Below are positions 47,091 through 56,034 of a stretch of DNA of 64,000 nt, in pieces (the stretch's first letter is position 1; each line of letters starts with the position of its first letter). The translations under genes were made by a program, and so were the position numbers. The notes below the pieces were generated by a model that did not search any database, was not told where the DNA came from, and saw only the letters and a program-made list of their open reading frames with translations. The DNA is from Candidatus Poribacteria bacterium (GTDB lineage Bacteria > Poribacteria > WGA-4E > WGA-3G), in contig JAJDUH010000024.1 in NCBI GenBank assembly GCA_022826805.1, positions 1-64,000 of the forward strand. Direction: 5' to 3'.

Positions 47091-47210
47091 ACACACTTTT
47101 ACGGTGAAAGGTGTGCAGAATTTGAAAAAATATAAAAAATCTGAGTTTTAATCCAATTTTCTCGTACCTTGCACCCTTTCTCTCATAAAACCGTGTCCTT
47201 AATTTTAAAC
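47091..47210 (+). promoter_or_regulatory. Palindromic element 1 (AAGGACAC...GTGTCCTT)
   Basis: The left arm AAGGACAC..TTTTA..G..GAAAGG.GTGCA (from 47097) is mirrored by the right arm TGCACCCTTTC...TAAAAccGTGTCCTT (47170-47200) about 42 bases away. Similar arms occur at 57846 and 61831. It lies between the LamG gene and the Cys-rich peptide gene. It is either a shared regulatory palindrome or a small MITE. The rest of 47013-47299 shows nothing else. Confidence 0.6.
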
Positions 47211-47299
47211 GGTATTGTTTACCCATTTTAAAATGTTTTATGCATTATAGGGTTAAGGCATTGCCGTTGTTCAAATATAACGAAAGGAGATAAAACCTC

Positions 47300-47560
47300 A
47301 TGCAAACGCACGTAGGACAACTGACGAAGCAGCACCTCAGCGATTTCTTCGTCAAAGAAGATGGGCATGTCGCGCATAAGAACGCGTTAGTCGCGGGTAC
47401 TGTCGCAACGGGTACAATCCTTGCATCACTGATGCTTACACCCGATGCCGCAGCATGTGCGAACCCCAAAATTCCTTGTGGGAACGGTTCTTGTGATCCG
47501 TGGGATAGCTGTTGCCATGAAACAGATGAACACGGTAAGGATGAATTTTGGTGTTGTTAG
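47300..47560 (+). CDS. Cys-rich peptide precursor candidate
   Basis: This 86-aa protein has three parts: a polar leader (residues 1-28, with two His, several Lys/Asp/Glu and QLTKQHLSDFF), a 19-residue hydrophobic stretch (29-47, ALVAGTVATGTILASLML), and a 34-residue C-terminal part with seven Cys and two Trp, including GSCDPWDSCC and EFWCC. The Shine-Dalgarno GAAAGGAGA is good. A polar leader ahead of a hydrophobic helix recalls prepilin-type or long Sec/Tat-type signals, and two A24 prepilin-peptidase-like genes lie downstream. Nearby RRE-like domains, which grip RiPP leaders, make it the best precursor candidate. It could instead be a disulfide-rich secreted protein or a methylamine-dehydrogenase-light-chain-like subunit. 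Confidence 0.7.
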   Translation: MQTHVGQLTKQHLSDFFVKEDGHVAHKNALVAGTVATGTILASLMLTPDAAACANPKIPCGNGSCDPWDSCCHETDEHGKDEFWCC

Positions 47561-47734
47561 TGTGGAAAACTGTCTGTAAGTAAGATGGTTTCCTCTATAA
47601 GATAAGCGAGGACTGATCATTTACGCAAAGTCGTATTTGTATAGGTTCTCGCTTCATAAGACATTTCGCCGTTTATCACAGATTCTTGATACATTAGAGA
47701 TTATTTGTATTCACAACATAAGGAGGAATTTCCA

Positions 47735-48844
47735 ATGTTAAGCGTGTTGACTTTTAAAAAAGCTATCGTTATTAGTGTCGTTGTTTTCATTTTTTCGCTT
47801 ATGCAAATGGATACCCTTGCTGGTCAAGATTGGGAACGGATAACTCAACTCCACACTGAGAGAACAGGTTTCACTACCGCTGTTGTTGATGATGAAATTT
47901 ATCTCATCGGTGGCACCCTCGCTGAAAACGTGAAGCCCGGTAAAAGAGATAGGGGTCCCTTTGGACTATCAACTGTTGAGGTGTATAACACGGAAAAAAA
48001 TACATGGCGGCAACGCGCAGATATGCCAACGCCACGCGAGAGTCCTCAGGCTGCGGTTGTGGACGGAATCATCTATGTCTTTGGCGGGTATAGTGCGAAA
48101 GATAATAAGATTGCAAGTATGAAATTGACGGTTCTTGTAGAGGCATACGATCCAGAGAATGGGATATGGATTAGGAAACAGGATATGCCTATATCTCGTC
48201 TCTACTTTGGTCTTAGTGTGGTTGGTGGAAAAGTCTATCTCATCGGAGGCAGCGAGGGCATCGGAGAAGGACATGAACAACGAATGGGTCGCGTTGATAT
48301 CTACGATCCTGCTTCCGATACATGGATGGAGGGTCCCAAAATGCCGACGCGACGCATTCCTAGCGGTGTTGGGGTTGTCAATGATCGTATTTATGCCATC
48401 GGCGGGTATGGATGGCCACCTGACGCGACAGGGGGCCCCTATCTTACGGTCACTGAGGAATATAACGCGATCACCCGTCAATGGCGGAAGAAGAATGATA
48501 TGTTAGACCTCAGACTTGGTTTCGCGCCAGTTGTCGTGAGAGATGATATCTATCTGATTGGGGGCTTCGTTATAGGAGTAGTTTCTAAGTGGTTGGCGAC
48601 AGTTGATGTGTATAATCCACAGACTGAGGCATGGAGCGATATTCCGGTATTGCCAATACCTCTTATACCTTTTAATGCATCGGCGGTTAACGGCAAAATC
48701 TATGTTTTCGGGGGTTATAAAGAAGGTGGGCAACATTTTTCAGACGTTTTGATGTTTGATACCGGTTTTCGTGCTGTTGAAGCAAGTGGCAAATCGCTCA
48801 AGTGCTGGGGAGTCCTCAAAGCACCACAGCAGAATCACCGGTAA
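47735..48844 (+). CDS. Secreted Kelch beta-propeller protein
   Basis: This 369-aa protein has a signal peptide (MLSVLTFKKAIVISVVVFIF then LMQMDTLAG) and at least five Kelch repeats with the GG pair and spaced Tyr/Trp: IYLIGGT, VEVYNTEKNTWRQRADMP, IYVFGGYS, VYLIGGSEG, IYAIGGYGW, IYLIGGFV and IYVFGGYKEGG. It is a six-bladed-type propeller for binding a partner. It lies 174 bases after the Cys-rich peptide gene, so the partner may be that peptide. Start ATG 47735 follows AGGAGG at 8 bases. Confidence 0.88.
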   Translation: MLSVLTFKKAIVISVVVFIFSLMQMDTLAGQDWERITQLHTERTGFTTAVVDDEIYLIGGTLAENVKPGKRDRGPFGLSTVEVYNTEKNTWRQRADMPTPRESPQAAVVDGIIYVFGGYSAKDNKIASMKLTVLVEAYDPENGIWIRKQDMPISRLYFGLSVVGGKVYLIGGSEGIGEGHEQRMGRVDIYDPASDTWMEGPKMPTRRIPSGVGVVNDRIYAIGGYGWPPDATGGPYLTVTEEYNAITRQWRKKNDMLDLRLGFAPVVVRDDIYLIGGFVIGVVSKWLATVDVYNPQTEAWSDIPVLPIPLIPFNASAVNGKIYVFGGYKEGGQHFSDVLMFDTGFRAVEASGKSLKCWGVLKAPQQNHR

Positions 48845-48894
48845 AGAAGAGACGAACATTCGTTTACAATTTTGTCTGGGAATGTAAAGTTAAT

Positions 48895-48925
48895 TCGGTA
48901 CGGTTGCAAACCGCACCTACCGGTG
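48895..48925 (+). repeat. Dispersed CGGTT/AACCG palindrome
   Basis: GGTACGGTTGCAAACCGCACC then TACCGG is related in inverse orientation to the 42-base units in the glyQS linker (GGTGCGGTTTCTAACCGC). It lies in the leader of the cytochrome-fusion gene. Confidence 0.55.
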
Positions 48926-48983
48926 AAATGGGTAAGTCCTAAGTTAATACGAAGTCACTTTGCGCAATTTGAGGAGACTATAG

Positions 48984-50978
48984 ATGCTTGTAAAAAAATA
49001 CATATTGCTTACGCTGATTCTGACTGCTGTTGTTGTGGGTCCGTTTGTATATCAACAATGGAGCGAAGCGAAACGGTTACGACATATTAGAGAGACAAAA
49101 CAACTCGCTTCTCAGCTTCATGCGACATCTTTGACGGACTATCTACAGCAGTTGAAACAGTTTTCACCAGACAGCACGCACCTGCTTCTCTTTACAGGTA
49201 ACACGCAAGCGCAGCTTGAACCGTGTGGTTGCTTCATTGGACAATCGGGTGGGCTACCGAGACGTGCAAAAGCAATATCCCATATCCGAGAAAATGGGTT
49301 CTCTCCGTTGCTGGTAGATCTTGGTGGCATCCAACCTTCTCAACTCTCAAGCATGAAATCACATTCGTTTGAATCAGATGACCTTTCAACTGACAATGAG
49401 GTTATTATGCGAGACCAGCATCGCGTGCAAAGAACCCTTACGGCAATGGAAATGATGGGATATGATGCGTTTTTCCCTTTTGCTGCAGAGACTGAGATTG
49501 TTCAGAATCAGGGAGTTGACGTGTCGTTTCCATTTTTGGATTCAGATTTAACCCAAGATTCCGACTCGTATTTGATAGAAACGGTTGGAGGGAAAAGAGT
49601 TGCTGTAGTTGGTTTCAGCATCAATGACACAAGTGAAATAGGATTCGTCTCTGACAGATTCCGTTCGCTTCTTTCTAAAACTCAGAAACAGTCCGATTTT
49701 GTTATTGGAGTGAGCCATTCCCCTCCAGAAGTCAATAGGGCGTTGGCACAGAAGTATCCAAATCTTTCAGCAATATTAAGTCCATCCGAAGGCGAAACCG
49801 AAAAAATTGGTGATGTTTTGTTGGCGTATTGTAATTCCAAGGGGAAGACGCTTGGTGCGTTGATGCTAACCGATAAGGCAATAAAAATCGCCTCCCAAGT
49901 TCAACAAATTGCCCTAACCGAGCATGTTTCCGACGATCCGGACGTTAGGGAATTATTGGATAGTTTCTATGGTCAAGTCGCAAGCGACCATCAATTACAA
50001 ACCGTCAGTCATCGCTTGTTTTCTTCGGAACCCTTTGAACAAGATGATAACAACAGTTATATGGGTTCTCAGTCCTGCCAAGAATGCCATCAGAAAGAAT
50101 TCAGCCAGTGGTCGCATTCCTCGCATGCGACAGCGTTTAACACGCTACGGAGGGTTGGTAGGGAGTATTATCCAGAGTGCGTCACGTGCCACGTCACTGG
50201 ATCGGGGTATGAAAGCGGTTACCAGATAGGCAATCCCGAACGCGAGCATCTTGTTGATGTCGGATGTGAAACCTGCCACGGTCCCGGTAAACAACACGTC
50301 TATACACCGGTGAAGGAGAATATCCGCGGTCAAGTTCCTGAAAAAGTTTGTATGGAGTGTCACACGCCAGAACATTCTCCGGGATTTGACCAACTTATCC
50401 AACAGGTTATGCTTGAAGTTGATCACAGTCGTTCTCAGCCGAGCCTGAAACAGATTCTTGAGCAGCGGATGCGTGGTCCTATGAAACCCGAGGTTGAACT
50501 TTTTGTGATGTCGTATTGCCCATTCGGTGTGCAAGCAGAACAGGAATTGCTGCCGTTTTTTGAAAAGTATGGGGATACAATCGACTTCAAATTACGGTTT
50601 ATTGTAAATAAAAAAAAGGCATCTGCGGAAAAAGGTAGTGGACAGATTAAGTTTACAAGTTTGCATGGTGAACCTGAGCTCATCGAGAACAAGCGACAAA
50701 TGGTCATTGCTGAGCTGTATCCAGATAAGCTTTTTGATTATCTACTCTGTCGTGCGGATCACCTCGAGGAAGCGTGGGTGAATTGTGCCAAGGATATTGG
50801 ACTGAATGTAGGCAGGATTGCGGAAGCAGTAGAAGCGAAAAAGGTAACATTGGATCTTGTTGAGGAGGTCCAAAGGAAAGAGGAACTCAATATTAAAGGG
50901 TCTCCAACTTTAGTGATTGATGGACGGATTATTGATGGTAGCCTGTGGCGTGGGAAGGCAAAAGGAGACTGTCGTTAG
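48984..50978 (+). CDS. Metallophosphatase-like / tetraheme cytochrome c / thioredoxin-like fusion
   Basis: This 664-aa protein has an N-terminal TM anchor (about residues 4-24). A UshA/5'-nucleotidase-like region follows (about 65-310: LFTGNTQAQLEPCGC, QSGGLPRRA, and a DLGG pair). Four CXXCH haem sites come next (CQECH, CVTCH, CETCH, CMECH, about residues 365-470), in a cytochrome c554-like part. A thioredoxin/DsbA-like domain with the CPFG motif (SYCPFGVQAEQELLPFF) and a SPTLVIDG cis-Pro loop closes the protein (about 505-655). It should sit on the outer face of the membrane, possibly moving electrons to or from Cys thiols. The start follows GAGGAG. The next gene begins 11 bases after the stop. 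Confidence 0.85.
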   Translation: MLVKKYILLTLILTAVVVGPFVYQQWSEAKRLRHIRETKQLASQLHATSLTDYLQQLKQFSPDSTHLLLFTGNTQAQLEPCGCFIGQSGGLPRRAKAISHIRENGFSPLLVDLGGIQPSQLSSMKSHSFESDDLSTDNEVIMRDQHRVQRTLTAMEMMGYDAFFPFAAETEIVQNQGVDVSFPFLDSDLTQDSDSYLIETVGGKRVAVVGFSINDTSEIGFVSDRFRSLLSKTQKQSDFVIGVSHSPPEVNRALAQKYPNLSAILSPSEGETEKIGDVLLAYCNSKGKTLGALMLTDKAIKIASQVQQIALTEHVSDDPDVRELLDSFYGQVASDHQLQTVSHRLFSSEPFEQDDNNSYMGSQSCQECHQKEFSQWSHSSHATAFNTLRRVGREYYPECVTCHVTGSGYESGYQIGNPEREHLVDVGCETCHGPGKQHVYTPVKENIRGQVPEKVCMECHTPEHSPGFDQLIQQVMLEVDHSRSQPSLKQILEQRMRGPMKPEVELFVMSYCPFGVQAEQELLPFFEKYGDTIDFKLRFIVNKKKASAEKGSGQIKFTSLHGEPELIENKRQMVIAELYPDKLFDYLLCRADHLEEAWVNCAKDIGLNVGRIAEAVEAKKVTLDLVEEVQRKEELNIKGSPTLVIDGRIIDGSLWRGKAKGDCR

Positions 50979-50989
50979 CAAGGGGGTGC

Positions 50990-52690
50990 ATGGTGTTAGT
51001 ATGTCCAAAACCTACCACACATCTACATAAATTCCGGCAGGGCGACCGTATGTATGTCGCCGACCTGAGCCAATGCGTTGTGTTGGAAATTGATAACGTT
51101 GTCTGGGAAATTCTTAATCTGTGCTCATCCTTTTCAAGTGAAAAAATCATGGAGGGGCTTGGGAAAAAATATGGCAGTGAATTAGTCATTGAGGCATTAC
51201 ATTGGCTGGCGACAATGGAGGCGCGTGGATTGCTTTTTTCTAACCTCGAAAGCGGGCCACCGGTGTTAGGGACAGAAACTCCCCAGAAATTGAAAATCCT
51301 GGTCCTGCAAAGGGGGCCCTATACAGTTGACATCACACTCGCTGCTGGAGGCGTGTCGGTTGCACATCACAATCTCATGAGATCTCTGGAAGCTTATGCG
51401 TCTCTTGACGTGGTAGGTGAGAGTGACGAAAAATTCAATGAGAATGTGCAAGGTATCAGGTTCCAATCCAACGATACGTCCGCTCATTTAAAGTTGATGA
51501 GTCGCAATTATGATGGCGTGCTGTTAGAAAGCCATCCAGCTAAAAGATTTCTTTCTCTCCTACATTATATTGATGTGCCTTTTGTTGTCCCGATTCATTC
51601 TGCGAGAGGGCACAATGGCGAAGGCATTAACACAGGTTTGCTCTGGTATGCGGCGATGCGACCTTTTGATGCCTTTTGGGTTCCAACGAACTCAGTCCGG
51701 GATTTGTACGATCGATTTGTCTTTGACAAGGATATTTTTCATACCATACCGTATGGGGTTGATCATAACAAATTTCATCCATTGGACAAACAGAAAGCGA
51801 AAATCGAAGTAGCGAAGATGCTTAATGTGCCCCAAATTGCTTCTTCACCGGTTGTGGGTTTTTTCTCAAGATTTCAGCCTGAGAAAGGAGCAGGGATTTA
51901 TATAAAAATCGCAAAACGCCTCCCGAACACCTGTTTTTTGGTGACTGTGCCGACGTTCAATATCTACGCACATCAACAACTACCACCGAATCTGATTTGC
52001 GCCCCACAGCAACCGAGAGACGAACTTGCGCGATTTTTGAATGCTTTTGATGTTTATTGTTTTCCATCAATGGTCGGTGAAGAAACATTCGGGCTTGCGC
52101 TTTTAGAAACAATGGCTTGCGGCGTTCCACCGGTTGTGCCCCGTCTTGATGGGCTTCCTGAAGTTGTTGGGGACGCGGGCATTATTGTGCCAGCACAACC
52201 GTTTGATGACGAGATTGGGAGTTTCGCTGGGACGGTTTCACCGACAGCAATGGCGGATGCCGTCAATACCCTTCTCACCGATGAGAAGGCGCGATTGGCA
52301 TTGGGACAGAAGGCAAGAGAAAGAGCATTGACCTTTACGTGGGATAAAACCGCACAGAATGTTATTGCGTTGTTCAGGAAACTGAAACGAATTCAGCAGT
52401 TGGAGAACGGATATAAACGGCACTTTGGTATCTCTTTTGCCCCTTACCTCAATAACCGGAGGAAACAGATTGAAAGTCAGGCAATATTGAACAACATCAC
52501 ACTCCAAAAGGAAAGACCCCTGATGCAGGATCGGTATGCCCAATCTATAGAGGAAGGTTTATCATTGGCACTCCTTAGAAAACACAGCCGACACGAGGTC
52601 GAAGCCGTGTTACATCATCTTTGTGGTGAGGGTAGAGCTGAAACAATTCTCGAAAAAGTCTTTGGTTTTGAAGAGTCTGTAAACGAGTAG
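50990..52690 (+). CDS. Glycosyltransferase (GT4-like) with N-terminal RRE/PqqD-like domain
   Basis: This protein of about 566 aa begins with a winged-helix, PqqD/RRE-like domain (residues about 10-85: HKFRQGDRMYVADLSQCVVL and IMEGLGKKYGSELVIEAL). That part is very like the N-terminus of SCIFF-type radical-SAM maturases, which bind a peptide leader. The rest is a GT-B glycosyltransferase: IPYGVDHNKFHPLD, VVGFFSRFQPEKGAGIY, and the catalytic E-x7-E in GEETFGLALLE, then ACGVPPVVPRLDGLPEVVGD. The pairing suggests sugar transfer to a peptide carrying a leader. The start ATG 50990 has AGGGGG upstream. Confidence 0.85.
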   Translation: MVLVCPKPTTHLHKFRQGDRMYVADLSQCVVLEIDNVVWEILNLCSSFSSEKIMEGLGKKYGSELVIEALHWLATMEARGLLFSNLESGPPVLGTETPQKLKILVLQRGPYTVDITLAAGGVSVAHHNLMRSLEAYASLDVVGESDEKFNENVQGIRFQSNDTSAHLKLMSRNYDGVLLESHPAKRFLSLLHYIDVPFVVPIHSARGHNGEGINTGLLWYAAMRPFDAFWVPTNSVRDLYDRFVFDKDIFHTIPYGVDHNKFHPLDKQKAKIEVAKMLNVPQIASSPVVGFFSRFQPEKGAGIYIKIAKRLPNTCFLVTVPTFNIYAHQQLPPNLICAPQQPRDELARFLNAFDVYCFPSMVGEETFGLALLETMACGVPPVVPRLDGLPEVVGDAGIIVPAQPFDDEIGSFAGTVSPTAMADAVNTLLTDEKARLALGQKARERALTFTWDKTAQNVIALFRKLKRIQQLENGYKRHFGISFAPYLNNRRKQIESQAILNNITLQKERPLMQDRYAQSIEEGLSLALLRKHSRHEVEAVLHHLCGEGRAETILEKVFGFEESVNE

Positions 52691-52703
52691 AGGTGAGTTA
52701 ACA

Positions 52704-54344
52704 ATGATCCAATTTCCTCGCAATTTGCATAACCTTCATCATTTCAAACGCAATAATGCACAATTTGTTGCCGATCTTGATGCGGGTGTTGTTATTCCTG
52801 TGACTGAAGTTGTCTACGATGTCTTGAATGTCTGTGATATTTCAGAGACAGATGCCATTATTGAAACCCTAGCCGACAAATACAGCCGTTCTGAAATTCA
52901 TGAAGCACTCGCTTTTCTCTCTAAGCTTTCAGAAAAGGATGTTCTGCTTTCGTCGGATCCAGCTGGGAGTGGACCGGATCAGCGTCCTGACCGACTGAAA
53001 CTCTATGTGACACCGGGTGTTGTCGAGAGTAGAGAGACAACCCCTTTCTTATTAAGTGCTGCAAATCATAATCTGATAACAGTGTTGGCAAATCACGCTG
53101 ACGTTTATCTGCCTCTGCCTGAAACGAATAATAACCAGGAGGAAATAGAAAAAAGCGTGCGGACTGAAGGTGTCCACCCGATTTTCTTTAGAATCAATCG
53201 CACATTTTCACCAGCAAAGTTTATTCCGAAGGACTGCGATGGCATCCTCGCTTTAGCACCACTCACCGTAGGGGAACAGGTCTTCCTAAAATTTAATACA
53301 ATTCCGGTTGTCCTTCGTCTGTCCAACGCAGCTTTGGCGAGTCATGAAGCGAGAAACACAGTCCTTGAAAGATGTACAGCGTTGAGAGATTTCGATGCCT
53401 TTGCGTGTGATGCTTCTTGGACGCAGACCTTCTTTTCAGATTATGTTTCCGATATGCGTGTTTTTCAGCATATTCCTTATGGTATTGATACCTCTGTTTT
53501 CAAACCGATGGATAAAACAGCGTGTAAGCAGCAATTATCTCAAGCACTCGGGAATGAGGCGATTTTACAAAAACCGTTGGTAGGGGTTGTGCCGGGACTC
53601 AATCCCTATGAAACGCTCCGCTTTATGCGAAAGTTACGGTTTGCAAACCCAGATCTCAACTGGCTTGTTATTCATTCCAGCATAGATGACAATTTCACAG
53701 GTGACGGTTGTGTTAACTTTTTTAATATTGCGTCTCAGCAAGACAAAGAGGCAAGTCCCTTCATCTTTAATGCGTTAGATACGTTGTTGTTTCCGACGAT
53801 TCTTGGGACATCACCCCTACTCTTACTTGAGATAATTGCATGTGGTATTCCAACAATCGTTTGGGGATACTCTGTACCAGAGGAGATTTCGGGGGCTTGT
53901 CGATTCGTTCAAATTTCACCAAGTCTTTTCGACCCGGTTCAATTGCCAGTGAAGTCAATATCAAGGGAGCTCAAATTTCTCTTGGAAAACCCCGACGATC
54001 AGAGGCGTGTAGGGCAGGCAGGATTGGAAGCTGTTTCAACTTATACATGGGAAACGGCTACCGATAGAATTCTTAGTTTATTTCGAGACCTTCGCAGTCG
54101 TAAGCGGGTTCATTCTGAATCTACAAAACATCGCATCCTTTTCAGGAAACATTATAATTTGGTGTCTGGCGAAATTGAGTCGGAAGCATTTGTGCTATCA
54201 AAAATTCCGACCCCGGTTGATGTGGAACTGGCGATTGCGATGACCCTTCTGGAGGAATACACACTGATGGAGGTGAAAACTGTCCTTGGATCGATTTGCC
54301 GGGAACCGGAGCGCGTCGAAAGAATTTTGGAACATCTCGTCTGA
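52704..54344 (+). CDS. RRE-like domain plus GT4-like domain with degenerate active site
   Basis: This 546-aa protein is a paralogue of the previous gene. The RRE-like part is HHFKRNNAQFVADLDAGVVI and SEIHEALAFLSKLSEKDVLL. The glycosyltransferase part keeps IPYGIDTSVFKPMD and the ETATDRILSLF end, but the E-x7-E motif reads GTSPLLLLE, so the first Glu is lost, and the donor-binding block is weak. It may be an inactive partner that binds the leader or stabilises the active enzyme. It lies 13 bases after the first gene, in the same operon. Confidence 0.8.
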   Translation: MIQFPRNLHNLHHFKRNNAQFVADLDAGVVIPVTEVVYDVLNVCDISETDAIIETLADKYSRSEIHEALAFLSKLSEKDVLLSSDPAGSGPDQRPDRLKLYVTPGVVESRETTPFLLSAANHNLITVLANHADVYLPLPETNNNQEEIEKSVRTEGVHPIFFRINRTFSPAKFIPKDCDGILALAPLTVGEQVFLKFNTIPVVLRLSNAALASHEARNTVLERCTALRDFDAFACDASWTQTFFSDYVSDMRVFQHIPYGIDTSVFKPMDKTACKQQLSQALGNEAILQKPLVGVVPGLNPYETLRFMRKLRFANPDLNWLVIHSSIDDNFTGDGCVNFFNIASQQDKEASPFIFNALDTLLFPTILGTSPLLLLEIIACGIPTIVWGYSVPEEISGACRFVQISPSLFDPVQLPVKSISRELKFLLENPDDQRRVGQAGLEAVSTYTWETATDRILSLFRDLRSRKRVHSESTKHRILFRKHYNLVSGEIESEAFVLSKIPTPVDVELAIAMTLLEEYTLMEVKTVLGSICREPERVERILEHLV

Positions 54345-54360
54345 AATTGAGGTAGGTAAA

Positions 54361-55497
54361 ATGCTAAGTTATCAAAATCTATTTATTGTCCTTCTTTTAC
54401 TTTTTTGTCTGTATGCTACTTATACAGACTTACGGGAAAGGAAAATTAAGAATTTTTGCAGCTACGGAACCATCTATGCCGGCATCCTTTGTCAAGTGAT
54501 CTCTGTCTTGTCAGGGAGTAGTCTGCTTTTGGGGAGTATAACTACTTTTCTGGGCGGTTTCGCTATTGTTCTCGTGCTTTACTGGTTCGGTATCTTCTCC
54601 GCTGGAGACGCTAAATTGGTCTGGGGTGCGTCACTGCTGATGCCGGTAGGGTTGTTTACAGAAGCAAACGTGTTTGCTCAATACACACCGGCTGCCCTGA
54701 TTATCAATATCTTCGTGCCTTACTGCCTGATTCTTGTTTCTTATCTCCTTATCAAAACGGAGATACGACAGAAATGGGAGGCATTTGTGAAAATTTTCCA
54801 TCAAAAAGACTTTCGTAAACAGATTTTTGAGATGGTATTCCGTCTCATTTTTCTCCTTGGACTGCGAGCGGTTGTTACACTCTCGTTGGACTGGTTAGGG
54901 ATTGAATTGGGGTTTTGGCATCAATTATTGCTTGTGCTGTTTCTGTATTTTACCCTCAGTCACTATGTAAAGAAATACAGTCTGGAAAAGGTCCGGAACT
55001 ATGTTGTTTGTGTAGTTCTGATTGCGTTGATGATTATTACAACACCTTGGACGATGAGTGCTTGGTCGGAAGCTTATGGCCCTCTTTTGAAAGTATACCT
55101 TGTTTATATCGCTATCTTCTTCTTTGGTAGACCTTTCATTTATAATTTGGACAGCATGGTGTTAAATCGTGAGATAGACATCTCTGATTTAAAAGAAGGG
55201 ATGGTGCCCGCCGAACAGATTCTTAAAATCGAAGGGGAAGATGGGGAAGCGGCATATAGCAAGGAAGGTTTTGCGCTTCCAAGTGTGTTAAACTCGAATA
55301 TTATTCTTGGAACGTTGCCGGGAGGCGTCTCGAAGGAAAAGGCGGCGGAATTGAAGCAGCTAACAGAAGATGGTAAATTTGAGGGCTTTGAGAACAGGAT
55401 ACGTATCCAACACTCTTTGCGGTTTGCGCCTATGATCTGTTTGGGTGTCATTTTGACCCTTCTGTGCCGAGGTCCTTTTTTCATGTTTTTTCAATAA
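54361..55497 (+). CDS. A24 prepilin-peptidase-like membrane protease
   Basis: This 378-aa integral membrane protein is of the A24 (prepilin/preflagellin peptidase) type. The first catalytic Asp is in YTDLRERKIKNF and the second in FSAGDAKLVWG (GD pair), in the usual places within the first third. Further TM helices follow. The C-terminal region (MVPAEQILKIEGEDG, RFAP) resembles that of archaeal-type A24 peptidases. Start ATG 54361 has GAGG 8 bases upstream; a longer frame overlaps the previous gene. It is a candidate for cutting the leader of the Cys-rich peptide. Confidence 0.82.
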   Translation: MLSYQNLFIVLLLLFCLYATYTDLRERKIKNFCSYGTIYAGILCQVISVLSGSSLLLGSITTFLGGFAIVLVLYWFGIFSAGDAKLVWGASLLMPVGLFTEANVFAQYTPAALIINIFVPYCLILVSYLLIKTEIRQKWEAFVKIFHQKDFRKQIFEMVFRLIFLLGLRAVVTLSLDWLGIELGFWHQLLLVLFLYFTLSHYVKKYSLEKVRNYVVCVVLIALMIITTPWTMSAWSEAYGPLLKVYLVYIAIFFFGRPFIYNLDSMVLNREIDISDLKEGMVPAEQILKIEGEDGEAAYSKEGFALPSVLNSNIILGTLPGGVSKEKAAELKQLTEDGKFEGFENRIRIQHSLRFAPMICLGVILTLLCRGPFFMFFQ

Positions 55498-55584
55498 ACA
55501 TGTGTTCTTTCATGAGAAACCATCAGAAGGATTTCCCGTTTCAGCGATATTATTAACATAAAAAAATGAAAAAGGAGTTATAGC

Positions 55585-55893
55585 ATGGCGAGAGCGAGAA
55601 TTTTTTATATATTTACACTCCGAGAAAAAAAGAGAAAGAAGGATTTGCAAAAATTCCTAGAAACTCAATGGCTTCCAGTTCTACGAGATGCCCCAGGGTG
55701 CTTAGAGGTTGAACTGCTGGATACCTATCATGATAGAGCTGGATATTGTGTGTCAGAACTTTGGGAAAATAGGGAGATACACGTCAGAAGTACAGCGAAG
55801 TTATGGCGTGAAACGCATACGGATCTTATGAAAAAAGTTAAAGAATACGCCGCGATGGAATTTCTCTGGCATTTCACAATTTTAAACGTTTAG
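55585..55893 (+). CDS. ABM-like alpha-beta barrel protein
   Basis: This 102-aa protein has a dimeric ferredoxin-like barrel of the antibiotic-biosynthesis-monooxygenase or stress-response type: LQKFLETQWLPVLRDAPGCL, EVELLDTYHDRAGYCVSELW. No catalytic residue can be set. Start ATG 55585 follows AAAGGAG. Its link to the operon upstream is uncertain (87-base gap). Confidence 0.65.
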   Translation: MARARIFYIFTLREKKRKKDLQKFLETQWLPVLRDAPGCLEVELLDTYHDRAGYCVSELWENREIHVRSTAKLWRETHTDLMKKVKEYAAMEFLWHFTILNV

Positions 55894-56034
55894 GGATTGG
55901 ACATGCAAGACATGTGGAAGGAGTTTATTTTTCATGGACTGACACAAAAATTCATAGTATTAGGTTGTGGGGAAACAGACAACCCGATTAATCTAATGAA
56001 TAAATCAGCGATATAATTGCTGGAGGATGTACCA

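Noticed and set aside
55903..56016. A 37-aa frame between the ABM-like and sigma genes
   Set aside because: It has no Shine-Dalgarno and no similarity to sigma region 2 or to peptide precursors; it is probably remnant sequence.
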